NCBI GenBank assembly: GCA_944390725.1
Contig: CALXQU010000001.1
Coordinates: 1-64,000, forward strand
Length of the DNA: 64,000 nucleotides
Origin: an uncultured Spirochaetaceae bacterium
GTDB lineage: Bacteria; Spirochaetota; Spirochaetia; Sphaerochaetales; Sphaerochaetaceae
Reading direction: 5' to 3'
Shown here in pieces: positions 52,889 to 61,147 of this stretch; within the stretch, counting starts at the first letter, position 1; the number at the start of each line of letters is the position of its first letter. Both the position numbers and the translations under genes were made by a program. Under the pieces are notes generated by a model, which was not told where the DNA came from, did no database searches, and saw nothing but the letters and a program-made list of their open reading frames with translations.

Positions 52889-54166
52889 ATGCGCATGATC
52901 TGCATGATACTGATAGCCGCAGCCATGCTGCCGCTCCACCCGGCCTCGGTTTCCGGCGGCAGCCAGCTCCGGCCCGGCCTCTTCTACAGCGAGGAGGAGC
53001 TTGGAAAGACATCATTCGGGGAAGAGCTCAGCGAAAGCGAGCGCAGCTATTATGGCCAGATGGAGATCTCCCTCATAACGGCAAGCCCCGCGGAGCCTGT
53101 CTACCTCTATTTCGGCCACAGCGCGCTGAACGTGAAGGCACCTGGCAAGGATGCCGTCTCATTCGACTGGGGCACATTCGCCTTCTCGCCGGACTTCTAC
53201 AGGCAGTTCGCCTTCGGCCTGCTCTACTATACGCTCACCGCAGGCTATTCGGACAGCAGGCTCCTGCAGTTCGAATGGGAGGACAGGACGACGACGGAGG
53301 TTCCGCTCCTGCTCACGCCTGAGGCCAAGAAGGGCATAGCCTCCTTCCTGGAGAGGAACATCCAGCCTGGGAACGTCACATACCAGTACCATTACTACAA
53401 GGACAACTGCGCGACCCGCATCCGCGATATCTACGCCCATGCAGAGCCCGGCTTCCGGGAATGGGCCGAATCGATAGAGACAGGCAGAAGCTACAGGGAC
53501 TACGCCATGCCATGCCTCTCCCCGTCCCTTTTCTTCGCCTATTTCCTCAACTTCCTGCAGGGACCGGAGATAGATGAGCCGCTCAGCCTCTACCAGGCAT
53601 GCTTCCTGCCTGCAGTGCTGCAGGATGCCGTTGCTGAGTTCGAATCGGTGGAGCCTGCCGTCCTGTATGAGACAAAGACAAGGGAACCGGTGCCGGAGAG
53701 CTATTCGCTTGAGGCAAGGGCGCTGGCAATCGGCGCCGCCTGCATGGCCATGATACTGCTGGCATATTCCCGGAGAAGATGGGTCCGGCGCATAGGCGAT
53801 GCGCTCTCCGCCATCATCTACATCATAGCAGCGGCCATGTCATCGATACTGGTCTTCATGATGCTCTTCACGAACCATGACGTGACATACGGCAACATCA
53901 ACCCGTTCATCATCAGCCCCTTCACCATCGTCCTGGCAGCGCTCCATATCACGGCGATGGGATCGCGGAAGGAGGGCCTGAGGCGCAGGGAGCTGGGAAC
54001 CGCAGCCGCCGTGCTCTTCGCAGTGGCTTTCCTGGCCCTGCTCTTCCAGCTGCTGACGCCGTTCCATCAGGACAATGCGCCTTTCTACATCACGGCCTTC
54101 ATGGCATATGGGGCGGATGCCGCGGGAACGGTGGCATCCGCAATCAGGAAGCGTCTGGGAAGATAG
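52889..54166 (+). CDS. DUF4105 membrane protein (Lnb-like)
   Basis: A 425-residue protein: signal peptide or anchor (residues 1-22), an extracytoplasmic DUF4105/Lnb-N domain with H77 (YLYFGHSALNV) and C174 (YYKDNCATRIRD), the conserved pair proposed as catalytic, then four or five membrane helices from about residue 275. Some DUF4105 proteins (Lnb) transfer an acyl chain within lipoproteins to make lyso-lipoproteins; others are uncharacterised. The activity of this one is inferred. It converges on the DlgD-like gene. Confidence 0.82.
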   Translation: MRMICMILIAAAMLPLHPASVSGGSQLRPGLFYSEEELGKTSFGEELSESERSYYGQMEISLITASPAEPVYLYFGHSALNVKAPGKDAVSFDWGTFAFSPDFYRQFAFGLLYYTLTAGYSDSRLLQFEWEDRTTTEVPLLLTPEAKKGIASFLERNIQPGNVTYQYHYYKDNCATRIRDIYAHAEPGFREWAESIETGRSYRDYAMPCLSPSLFFAYFLNFLQGPEIDEPLSLYQACFLPAVLQDAVAEFESVEPAVLYETKTREPVPESYSLEARALAIGAACMAMILLAYSRRRWVRRIGDALSAIIYIIAAAMSSILVFMMLFTNHDVTYGNINPFIISPFTIVLAALHITAMGSRKEGLRRRELGTAAAVLFAVAFLALLFQLLTPFHQDNAPFYITAFMAYGADAAGTVASAIRKRLGR

Positions 54167-54169
54167 CGC

Positions 54170-55171
54170 CTAGAGGGCCTTTATCCTCTCCCAGATCTCC
54201 TCGACGACAGGGATGCCATGCTCAAGGTTGTCCCTGCGCGTCTCCCAGGACCTCTGCCCAGGATAATATACCTTGCCGCCTTCGGCAGCGGGAACCGACC
54301 CGTTCACGTAATCAGCGATCGAGGAGACGATGCTGTCGGTAAGCGCGGCATCATCCATCTTCCCCGGGGCAACCGCGATCATCACCTGGCTCAGCCCCTC
54401 CTCCTTATCGAACGTGCCGATGCGTTCCACGGGATTGCCATCGGCAAGGACGGCCGCCACGGCATCGAGGGCAATCGAGAGGCCGCTGCCCTTCCAGTAG
54501 CCCATCGGCAGCACGCGCCCCGTCTTCTCTATCTCCGCCGGATCCCTCGTCAGCCGGCCTTCGCTGTCATAGCCGCCATCGACAGGCAGCATGCGGCCTG
54601 CCAGTCTCGCTTCCTCGAGCTTGCCATAGGAGAACTGCGAGAGGGCGCAGTCGACGACGATATGGTGGCCATCGCTCCTGGGCACCGCGATGACGAAGGG
54701 ATTGTTGCCTATCCTGCTATCCATGGCGCCCCATGCAGGCATATTCGGCATCGTATTCGACCAGCAGATGGCTATATAGCCTTTGTCGGCAGCCTGCCAG
54801 CCATATGTTCCACCGCGCATCCAGTGGTTATTGTTGCCGAGCGCCACGATGCCGATGCCGAACCTGTCGGCAAGCGCGCAGGCCCTGTCCATGGCGATAC
54901 GCGCATTCAGAGGACCGAATCCCCTATGCCCGTCCCAGCGCTCGAAGGCCATGAACGAGCTGACGCATCCAGCCTTGCGATGGGGGTCCATCAGTCCGCT
55001 GTCAAGGTATTCCACGACGCGCGGGAACCTGTTGGTGCCATGGGAATAGACGCCGTCAAGGCTGTTGTCGGCAAAGATGGAAGCGGCTGCCTCAGCATCG
55101 CCCTCGTCGAATCCACGCGAGAGCAGGACACGCCTGAACTCGGCTTTCAGCTCATCATATGGGATACGCAT
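54170..55171 (-). CDS. dlgD: 2,3-diketo-L-gulonate reductase-like (malate/lactate dehydrogenase 2 family)
   Basis: A 333-residue NAD(P)H-dependent ketoacid reductase. It follows E. coli DlgD/YiaK closely: SLDGVYSHGTNRFPR, GNNNHWMRGGTYGWQAADKG (catalytic histidine), GRMLPVDGGYDSEG and VLPMGYWKGSGLSIALD. DlgD reduces 2,3-diketo-L-gulonate in ascorbate/sugar-acid use; ureidoglycolate dehydrogenases are in the same family, but the PVDGGYD and MGYWKGSG segments favour DlgD. The other genes of an ascorbate pathway are not adjacent. Confidence 0.82.
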   Translation of the reverse strand: MRIPYDELKAEFRRVLLSRGFDEGDAEAAASIFADNSLDGVYSHGTNRFPRVVEYLDSGLMDPHRKAGCVSSFMAFERWDGHRGFGPLNARIAMDRACALADRFGIGIVALGNNNHWMRGGTYGWQAADKGYIAICWSNTMPNMPAWGAMDSRIGNNPFVIAVPRSDGHHIVVDCALSQFSYGKLEEARLAGRMLPVDGGYDSEGRLTRDPAEIEKTGRVLPMGYWKGSGLSIALDAVAAVLADGNPVERIGTFDKEEGLSQVMIAVAPGKMDDAALTDSIVSSIADYVNGSVPAAEGGKVYYPGQRSWETRRDNLEHGIPVVEEIWERIKAL

Positions 55172-55174
55172 AGG

Positions 55175-55193
55175 ATCCTCCCTAAGGAGGGAT
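55175..55193 (-). promoter_or_regulatory. Hairpin covering the ribosome-binding site of the DlgD-like gene
   Basis: On the minus strand ATCCCTCC and GGGAGGAT can pair (one mismatch, loop TTA), placing the GGGAGG ribosome site, five bases before the ATG, in the stem. It may lower translation initiation. Confidence 0.35.
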
Positions 55194-55218
55194 TATACCA
55201 GAGCCCCTGAGACGAAGA

Positions 55219-55238
55219 CATCCTCCCGGAGGAGGATG
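55219..55238 (-). terminator. Hairpin after the carbamate kinase gene
   Basis: CATCCTCC pairs with GGAGGATG (8 bp, 4-base loop), 20 bases past the arcC stop. The following minus strand is TCTTCGTCT, T-rich but broken. Confidence 0.55.
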
Positions 55239-55257
55239 CCCTATGGATTGATGCCTG

Positions 55258-56202
55258 CTATGGCACTATCTTCGTACCGCCCTCGCCGGAGACTGCTTCG
55301 GAAAGATGGGCTGGATCGGTGATGATGCCGAGCCCTCCCGTCGTCCTCACGTAATCAGAGACGGCCTGGACCTTGGGAAGCATCGAGCCGGCGGGGAACT
55401 GTCCCTCAGCAGCATATCCCTCAGCCTCGGCTACAGTCATCGAATCAATCTTCCTTTCCGTAGGCTTGCGGTAATCAAGGCAGACCTTGTCGACAGCTGT
55501 GGAGATTATGAATGCATCGGCATCAAGCGACTTGGCGAGTATCGCCGCGGCAAGGTCCTTGTCCACGACGGCTTCCCTGCCCTCATACAGCCCCTCGCCG
55601 TTCCTGACGACAGGTATCCCGCCGCCGCCTGCGGCTATGACGATCACGCCCGCATCCAGGAGGAGCTTGACGGTACCGAGCTCGACGATGGCCTTCGGCT
55701 TGGGAGAGGCGACGACCCTCCGCCAGCCCCTGCCGGCATCCTCTACGACGGACCAGCCTGAGTTCTCCTTATGGTACATGGCATCCTCTTCCGTCATGAA
55801 CGAGCCGATAGGCTTGGTGGGATTGCCGAAGGACGGATCCGCGGGATCCACCTCGACCTGCGTGACGACGGTCGCCACTTCCTTCCTGAGGCCGAGCTTG
55901 GCGAACTCATTGTCGAGCGCCTTCTGCAGCTGGTAGCCTATCGCTCCCTGGGTATCTGCCACGCAGGAATCAAGCGGTACGGAATGAAGGACCTTCCTTG
56001 CATATTCCGCCCTGAAGAGTATATAGCCCACCTGCGGCCCGTTGCCGTGGGCGATGACGACGCGATGGCCGTCCGCTACGAGCTTCGCGATATGATACGC
56101 CGTCTTCTCCGCAGCCTTGTACTGGGCATCTACCGTTACATGGGAGCTATCCTCTATAAGGGAGTTCCCTCCGATGGCTATGACAATCAGCTTTGAGTCC
56201 AT
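55258..56202 (-). CDS. arcC: Carbamate kinase
   Basis: A 314-residue enzyme making ATP from carbamoyl phosphate: IVIAIGGNSLIEDSS at the start, VIAHGNGPQVGYI, and GGGIPVV later. The start is the ATG at 56202 with AAGGGG six bases upstream. No arcA or arcB adjoin it, so the carbamoyl phosphate source (arginine, agmatine or allantoin catabolism) is unknown here. Confidence 0.94.
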   Translation of the reverse strand: MDSKLIVIAIGGNSLIEDSSHVTVDAQYKAAEKTAYHIAKLVADGHRVVIAHGNGPQVGYILFRAEYARKVLHSVPLDSCVADTQGAIGYQLQKALDNEFAKLGLRKEVATVVTQVEVDPADPSFGNPTKPIGSFMTEEDAMYHKENSGWSVVEDAGRGWRRVVASPKPKAIVELGTVKLLLDAGVIVIAAGGGGIPVVRNGEGLYEGREAVVDKDLAAAILAKSLDADAFIISTAVDKVCLDYRKPTERKIDSMTVAEAEGYAAEGQFPAGSMLPKVQAVSDYVRTTGGLGIITDPAHLSEAVSGEGGTKIVP

Positions 56203-56371
56203 ATGCAACCCCTTCAAGAAGAAGGTTACCACACCTGCAACAAAATGCAACAAAAATTGACATCCTGTATATCATGTTGGATCGCAAGCATTTACCGCTT
56301 GCATATTCCATACATTCACGCAATCAGGTGCTTTCCCGGAGGGAAAAGCCCCTGCCATCCAGGCCGGCATG
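56203..56371. other. Upstream part of the arcC / PTS-IIC intergenic region
   Basis: No gene. On the minus strand near 56240-56255 there is a direct repeat TGTTGCA-TTT-TGTTGCA just upstream of arcC. A TTGACA at 56257-56262 has no convincing -10. GCAAGC (56284-56289) and GCTTGC (56297-56302) form a small inverted repeat. Confidence 0.4.
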
Positions 56372-56460
56372 TTGACTCAGCCATGCCCTTTTGCGGATAA
56401 TCGCCTCATCGGAAGCCTTCGCTGTATTGAAAAGGGTACTGCGTCGTCCTGCTATCCGCA
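56366..56460 (+). promoter_or_regulatory. PTS-IIC gene promoter with two inverted repeats
   Basis: -35 TTGACT (56372-56377), 18-base spacer, -10 GATAAT (56396-56401). GGCATG/CATGCC (56366-56371 and 56382-56387) flanks the -35, and TGCGGATA (56392-56399) reappears inverted as TATCCGCA (56453-56460), overlapping the -10 and the leader. Possible operators or mRNA structure ahead of the gene at 56494. Confidence 0.55.
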
Positions 56461-56493
56461 CCAAGCAGATATCGTGAATGGAGAGCTAGGATC

Positions 56494-57519
56494 ATGCATG
56501 GAGACCCTGGAAGGAACATCGGGGACTATGTTGTCTCCGTACTCAACGGCATGGCCCAGGGACTGTTCTCGTCCCTGATCATCGGCCTGATAATCAAGCA
56601 GATAGGAACGTATGCGGGACTGGACTGGCTCGCATCCTTCGGCCAGATAGCGCAGTGCCTCACCTGCCCTGCCATCGGCATCGGCGTCGGATACAGCATA
56701 GGAGCCAAGGGGCTCTCGCTTCTTTCGGCTGCCACGGCAGGCACGATTGGAGGCGGAGCTATCACGGTCGCCCAGTCCGGCGCGATCGCGATTGCCTCCG
56801 GAGAGCCTCTGGGAGCATGCATCGCGGCGCTTGCCGGAGCGCTCTGCGGCAAGTGGGCAACAGGCAGGACGAAAGCAGACATCATCGCAGTGCCGCTCAT
56901 CACGATCCTCGCAGGCGGCATCACGGGCCTTTTCCTGTCCCCGGTGATAGCGGCGCTCATGGCGGGCCTCGGATCCCTGATAAACCATCTCACCACGCTT
57001 TATCCCCTGCCGATGGGAATACTCGTATCGGCTGTGGTCGGCATGGTGCTCACACTGCCGATAAGCTCTGCTGCCATCTGCATCTCGCTGGGCCTTTCAG
57101 GGCTTGCCGCAGGCGCTGCCTGCGCGGGTTGCTCTGCCCAGATGATCGGCTTTGCCTTCATGAGCTTCCGTGAGAACGGCATCGGCGGCCTCATCAGCCA
57201 GGGGCTGGGCACGTCCATGCTGCAGATACCGAATATATGGAAGAACTGGAGGATATGGATCCCGCCTACGGCCGCCTCGATGATAACCGGCCCTATCTCC
57301 ACATGCCTGCTGAAGATGACGAACAATGCAGCGGGAGCCGGCATGGGCACGAGCGGGCTTGTCGGGCAGTTCAACGCGGTTGCGGAGATGGGAGCCTCCG
57401 CCCTGCCTGGAATCGCCCTGGTCCACTTCATCCTCCCGGCGGTCCTCACCGTGCTCATCGCGGTCCCGATGAGGAAGAAGGGCTGGATAAGGGAAGGCGA
57501 CCTGAAGCTTCCCGACTGA
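56494..57519 (+). CDS. PTS EIIC-like membrane protein
   Basis: A 341-residue polytopic protein of the PTS_IIC-type 2 group (PF13303-like), about ten helices, many glycines and alanines, ending RKKGWIREGDLKLPD. Segments such as AQSGAIAIASGEPLGACIAALAG and TSGLVGQFNAV resemble this family, some members of which have no known EIIA/EIIB. Its role as a sugar permease is therefore uncertain. AGGA lies before the ATG. Confidence 0.8.
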   Translation: MHGDPGRNIGDYVVSVLNGMAQGLFSSLIIGLIIKQIGTYAGLDWLASFGQIAQCLTCPAIGIGVGYSIGAKGLSLLSAATAGTIGGGAITVAQSGAIAIASGEPLGACIAALAGALCGKWATGRTKADIIAVPLITILAGGITGLFLSPVIAALMAGLGSLINHLTTLYPLPMGILVSAVVGMVLTLPISSAAICISLGLSGLAAGAACAGCSAQMIGFAFMSFRENGIGGLISQGLGTSMLQIPNIWKNWRIWIPPTAASMITGPISTCLLKMTNNAAGAGMGTSGLVGQFNAVAEMGASALPGIALVHFILPAVLTVLIAVPMRKKGWIREGDLKLPD

Positions 57520-57528
57520 CCGGATGGC

Positions 57529-57978
57529 TCAGGCCTCCCTCATCTCCATATACAGCAGGGGATATGGATTCCCCTGCCCGTCCAGCTCAGTGCGCCTGCA
57601 GACCGTGAATCCCATATGCTCATAGAATCCCCTCGCCTGGGGATTCTGCTCATTCACCGCAAGCCGTTCCACTCCATAGCAGCCGATGCCTTTGCGGATA
57701 AGCTCCCGGCCAAGCCCCTTCCCGCGGCTATCGGGGTGTATGAAAAGCATCTCCAGGGTGCCATCCTGCACGCCCATGAAGGCGACAGGGCAGCCGTCAT
57801 CGCCTTCTGCCACAATCAGATGCGCGACTCCGGACAAGGCATCCGGCACATACTTCCTTATGTCCATCACCTCATCCCCAGAGAGGAAGAGATGCGTAGC
57901 CCTTACAGATGATTCCCAGACACCGAGAAGCCTATCGATCAGCTCCTGCGGCCTATCCCCTGCCTCATATATCCTCAT
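57529..57978 (-). CDS. GNAT-family N-acetyltransferase
   Basis: A 149-residue GNAT protein. The acetyl-CoA loop is IHPDSRGKGLGRELI and the C-terminal region has AVNEQNPQARGFYEHMGF, as in RimI/YjaB-like members. I choose the ATG at 57978 because the family N-terminus (MRIYEAGDRPQELI) begins there. It has no Shine-Dalgarno but a promoter ending seven bases upstream. Substrate unknown. Confidence 0.85.
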   Translation of the reverse strand: MRIYEAGDRPQELIDRLLGVWESSVRATHLFLSGDEVMDIRKYVPDALSGVAHLIVAEGDDGCPVAFMGVQDGTLEMLFIHPDSRGKGLGRELIRKGIGCYGVERLAVNEQNPQARGFYEHMGFTVCRRTELDGQGNPYPLLYMEMREA

Positions 57979-57985
57979 CAGCGAT

Positions 57986-58014
57986 AATCTACAGGTTATA
58001 GCGATGAAAGGCAA
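57986..58014 (-). promoter_or_regulatory. Promoter of the GNAT gene, leaderless layout
   Basis: Minus-strand -35 TTGCCT (58009-58014), 17-base spacer, -10 TAGATT (57986-57991), then 7 bases to the ATG at 57978. Confidence 0.6.
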
Positions 58015-58080
58015 AGGCTTCCCATAGCCGCTGGACAAACCGCGGCTTCCCTGCTGGAATACCATAAGGAGCCAGCCGCG

Positions 58081-58695
58081 ATGCCATCTTTCCTGCAGGG
58101 GCTATCCATGGGAATAGCCTACGTTGCACCGATCGGGATGCAGAACATATTCGTAATCGACTCAGCAGCCGCCGACAGGCTGCCGCGGGCACTGCTCACG
58201 GCGCTCATCGTGACATTCTTCGACATCACCCTTGCCCTCGCCTGCTTCTTCGGCATCGGCGCCATCATGGAACGGCATGGATGGCTGAGGACTGCGGTAT
58301 CCCTGGCAGGCAGCATTGCCATCATCGCGATTGGCACCAGACTCCTGCTGTCAAGGCCTGCCAGGGCCGGGAGAGGCGGGGATGGAAGATCCATCCTGCA
58401 GACCATCTCGGCGGCATGCATAGCCACGTGGTGCAACCCGCAGGCGATAATCGACGGGACGATGCTGCTCGGCGCATCCCATGCATCCCTGGAGCCATCG
58501 GAGGCCGTGCCGTTCATCATCGGCGTGTGCAGCGCATCCGCCTTATGGTTCTCAGGGCTGGCAATCGCCGTCTCATCGTTCAGCAGCCTGCTCACGGAGA
58601 AGGTGATCCGGGGCATCAGCATCGCATGCGGCAGCGTGATATGCCTATATGGCCTGAAGCTCCTGGCCACGGCCGTAGCGGCGCAGACTGGATAA
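58081..58695 (+). CDS. LysE/ArgO-family amino-acid exporter
   Basis: A 204-residue membrane protein with about six helices. GLSMGIAYVAPIGMQNIFVIDSA at the N-terminus is diagnostic of LysE/ArgO, and ATWCNPQAIIDGTMLLG carries the conserved NPQA segment. It probably exports basic amino acids. AAGGAG lies nine bases before the ATG. Its 3' end overlaps a PIN-domain remnant. Confidence 0.9.
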   Translation: MPSFLQGLSMGIAYVAPIGMQNIFVIDSAAADRLPRALLTALIVTFFDITLALACFFGIGAIMERHGWLRTAVSLAGSIAIIAIGTRLLLSRPARAGRGGDGRSILQTISAACIATWCNPQAIIDGTMLLGASHASLEPSEAVPFIIGVCSASALWFSGLAIAVSSFSSLLTEKVIRGISIACGSVICLYGLKLLATAVAAQTG

Positions 58696-58787
58696 TCACA
58701 CGCAATCTGAAGGATTTCGGCAATTCCCCTATACCACCTATCAGCCCCGGAGACGTGCCCAGGCTCATTGAAGGCGCAAGGCGATAG
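58683..58787 (+). pseudogene. C-terminal remnant of a PIN-domain toxin gene
   Basis: In another frame from the LysE end, the plus strand encodes ADWIITRNLKDFGNSPIP followed by PISPGDVPRLIEG and a stop. The DxIxTRNxKDF...SPxxxxxPxxF pattern is the C-terminus of VapC-like PIN (PIN_3) toxins. The N-terminal two-thirds and any antitoxin are missing. Confidence 0.6.
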
Positions 58788-58885
58788 GATATCGCAGAAG
58801 GAAGCCTGCTCCCCAAATCACCTCAGGATACAGGCAGGAATAACAGAGATATGGGCCGCGGGATAAGGACTCAGGCGTGCTTTGG

Positions 58886-58894
58886 TGGTATCAT
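58886..58894 (+). promoter_or_regulatory. Extended -10 adjacent to the start of the exported protein at 58901
   Basis: TGGTATCAT ends six bases before the ATG; no Shine-Dalgarno and no good -35. Confidence 0.5.
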
Positions 58895-58900
58895 TTCCGC

Positions 58901-59506
58901 ATGAGGAAGTTACTCGCAGCCATCCTTATCCTTCTGTCCGTCTCCGCCGCATATGCCTCCGATAGTGGCTTCGAGCCGTCGTATGGGCGCGGCAGCGCAC
59001 CGCAGGCCCCAGAGCCCCAGCAGGCCCTGCAGCAGGAACCGTACATAAGCTGGGAGCCATCCATCGGCATCGAAGCCGGCTATAAGGCGGACGGGCTGCA
59101 GCGCTTCGTCTCGAGCTCGTTCTACGCAGAGCTGGATATCGACCTGCTCGCGCTGGGGATAGGAGGCCGCCATATGGTATCGCTCCCTGTCTCCGTCGCC
59201 TATTCATCGGAAGGCGATGAGCACTCCTATGAGAGGAAGCAGGCAGAGGCCATCACAGGATTCGAGGCACGCTATGCCTACAGGCTCACCGAACTCTTCA
59301 GCCTAGGCATAGGCGCCGGCATGAGGTTCCAGTGGCATCTCGGCACGAGATACCTCTCGATGTCAGCCGGCGGCAGCATGATCCCGGCATTCAGGATCAA
59401 TGACTGGCTCTGGATCACGGTACCCGTATCCATGTACGGCTCACGCAATGACTGGAGCCTTACCATAGGAGCAGGAGCATCCTTCAGATTCGGCTCCATG
59501 ATATAG
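58901..59506 (+). CDS. Small exported protein, likely outer-membrane barrel
   Basis: A 201-residue protein with signal peptide MRKLLAAILILLSVSAAYAS, a short P/Q-rich linker (APQAPEPQQALQQEP) and then amphipathic strands with alternating aromatics (for example AGMRFQWHLGTRYLSMSAGG) ending in SFRFGSMI. Similar to the barrel proteins elsewhere in the window. No family recognised. It ends one base before the convergent phosphoesterase gene. Confidence 0.7.
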   Translation: MRKLLAAILILLSVSAAYASDSGFEPSYGRGSAPQAPEPQQALQQEPYISWEPSIGIEAGYKADGLQRFVSSSFYAELDIDLLALGIGGRHMVSLPVSVAYSSEGDEHSYERKQAEAITGFEARYAYRLTELFSLGIGAGMRFQWHLGTRYLSMSAGGSMIPAFRINDWLWITVPVSMYGSRNDWSLTIGAGASFRFGSMI

Positions 59507-60295
59507 CTAGAGGATATGCCTGCCGAGCGTACGGCGCGGCACCAGCATCTCCTCGCTGATATCCACCATGCCATCCTCTGATACATCCGCGATGCAGAAC
59601 CTGCCTGGAGCCGGTGAAAGCACCGGATAGCTCTCAAGAAGCGATGGCAGGCAGAGGAATGAGGTGCCATCGGCGCGGCATGTATACATCCAGTGCGTAT
59701 GGCCGCTGAAGCACACCGGGACCCGGCCCCTGCCGATGATGCCGGCAATGCGCTCCATCCCCGCAACGGAATACCCATCAGGATGATCCACGAAGAACGG
59801 ATTGCCCCTCTGGTCCTGCAGGCAGAGCGGATGATGTGAGAACACGAGCGGCACAAGGCCATCATCCTGCGAGAGCTCAGACGCAAGCCAGTCCATCTGC
59901 GCTGACGAGATCCCTCCCCTGCCCCCTTCCAGAACCTCAGAGGTATCGAGGAAGATGAGGCGGAAGCCATCCTGCACGGCGGAATAATACGGGGCCGGAA
60001 GCCCGAGGACCCTGGCATTATCATCCGTGGTGAGGAAATGCACATCATGATTGCCTATCACGTGATACGCCTTGATGCCGGATGAGGCGAAGGCACTGGC
60101 AACAGCCTCGAGATTGCCGAGATCTGCCGCATGGTCAGTATTGTTCACCCTGTCGCCAAGGTCGATGATGGCATCAGCCCTCTCCTCCCTGGCTATATCG
60201 ATGAACCGCTCGAGAAGCGGCAGGGCTTCCCTGCCCGGACGGCATTCCACCGTCTCAGGACCTGAATGTATGTCGGAAACGAAGGCTATCCTCAT
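59507..60295 (-). CDS. Calcineurin-like metallophosphoesterase
   Basis: A 262-residue phosphoesterase. Metal motifs: DIH near the start (FVSDIHSG), DLGDRVN, GNHDVHFL and GHTHWMYT, with SHHPL between. Such enzymes cleave phosphomono- or diesters (sugar phosphates, cyclic nucleotides). It is the last gene of the sugar ABC transporter operon, 3 bases after permease two, so it may act on an imported phosphorylated product. Substrate unproven. Confidence 0.88.
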   Translation of the reverse strand: MRIAFVSDIHSGPETVECRPGREALPLLERFIDIAREERADAIIDLGDRVNNTDHAADLGNLEAVASAFASSGIKAYHVIGNHDVHFLTTDDNARVLGLPAPYYSAVQDGFRLIFLDTSEVLEGGRGGISSAQMDWLASELSQDDGLVPLVFSHHPLCLQDQRGNPFFVDHPDGYSVAGMERIAGIIGRGRVPVCFSGHTHWMYTCRADGTSFLCLPSLLESYPVLSPAPGRFCIADVSEDGMVDISEEMLVPRRTLGRHIL

Positions 60296-60298
60296 TGA

Positions 60299-61147
60299 TT
60301 ACCCCTTGAGCCCAGAGGAGATGAACGAATCGACGAACATCTTCTGGAAGAACATGAATGCCAGGAGGAGCGGAAGGGACACGATGAGGGTGGCTGCCAT
60401 CAGCAGCCCCCACTCGGCTCCGCCCTCAGCCTGCTGCGCGAATACCGTAAGGCCTACCGTCAGAGGCCTGCTGTCCGTGCTCTCGGTGACGAGGAGCGGC
60501 CAGAGGAACTCATTCCAGTGGCTGGTGACGCTCATTATCGAGAAGGCGACAAGCGATGGCTTGACCTGGGGGATGAAGACATTCGCTATCGTCTGCAGCA
60601 CGCTGCAGCCATCAATCCTGGCAGCATCCTCCAATGACATGGGGATGACCATGAATGCCTGCCGCATCAGGAACACGCCCATGGCTGAGGCCATATACGG
60701 AAGCATGACCCCTATCCTGGTATCAAGCAATCCCATCCTGCTTACGGTCATGTAGTTCGGATAGATGGTGCTCTGCGCCGTGATCATGAGCTGCGTCAGG
60801 AACATCAGGAAGAGGATATTCCTGCCAGGGAAGCCCAGGCGTGCGAAGGCGAAAGCCGCCATCGATACCGTTATAAGCTGTATCGCAAGCAGTCCGAAGA
60901 CGATGACCACTGTATTCAGATAGTACTCGGCAAATGGGGCATAGCTCCATGCCGAGGTAAAGTTATCGAAGCTGGGAGCCTTCGGCAGCAGCGCATACGG
61001 GAAGCTGAAGATCTCCATCTTCGGCTTGAATGCTACCGATATCATCCAGACAAGCGGGAAGATCACGGCCAGCGAGACCAGTATAAGGACCGCATGCGTC
61101 AGCACAAGCTGCCATGACGGCCTGCGCACGGCGATGCTATCGTTCAT
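60299..61147 (-). CDS. Sugar ABC transporter permease (MalG type)
   Basis: A 282-residue permease with six helices. The EAA loop is SLEDAARIDGCSVLQTIANVFIP. It would form a heterodimeric channel with the neighbouring permease, overlapping it by 11 bases. The ATPase is not encoded here, as is common when a shared MsmK-like ATPase serves several importers. Confidence 0.92.
   Translation of the reverse strand: MNDSIAVRRPSWQLVLTHAVLILVSLAVIFPLVWMISVAFKPKMEIFSFPYALLPKAPSFDNFTSAWSYAPFAEYYLNTVVIVFGLLAIQLITVSMAAFAFARLGFPGRNILFLMFLTQLMITAQSTIYPNYMTVSRMGLLDTRIGVMLPYMASAMGVFLMRQAFMVIPMSLEDAARIDGCSVLQTIANVFIPQVKPSLVAFSIMSVTSHWNEFLWPLLVTESTDSRPLTVGLTVFAQQAEGGAEWGLLMAATLIVSLPLLLAFMFFQKMFVDSFISSGLKG

Noticed and set aside
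56203-56493. Riboswitch ahead of the PTS-IIC-like gene
   Set aside because: I compared it mentally with TPP, SAM, glycine, THF, c-di-GMP, ZTP and fluoride patterns and found no match; a promoter with GATAAT explains part of it.
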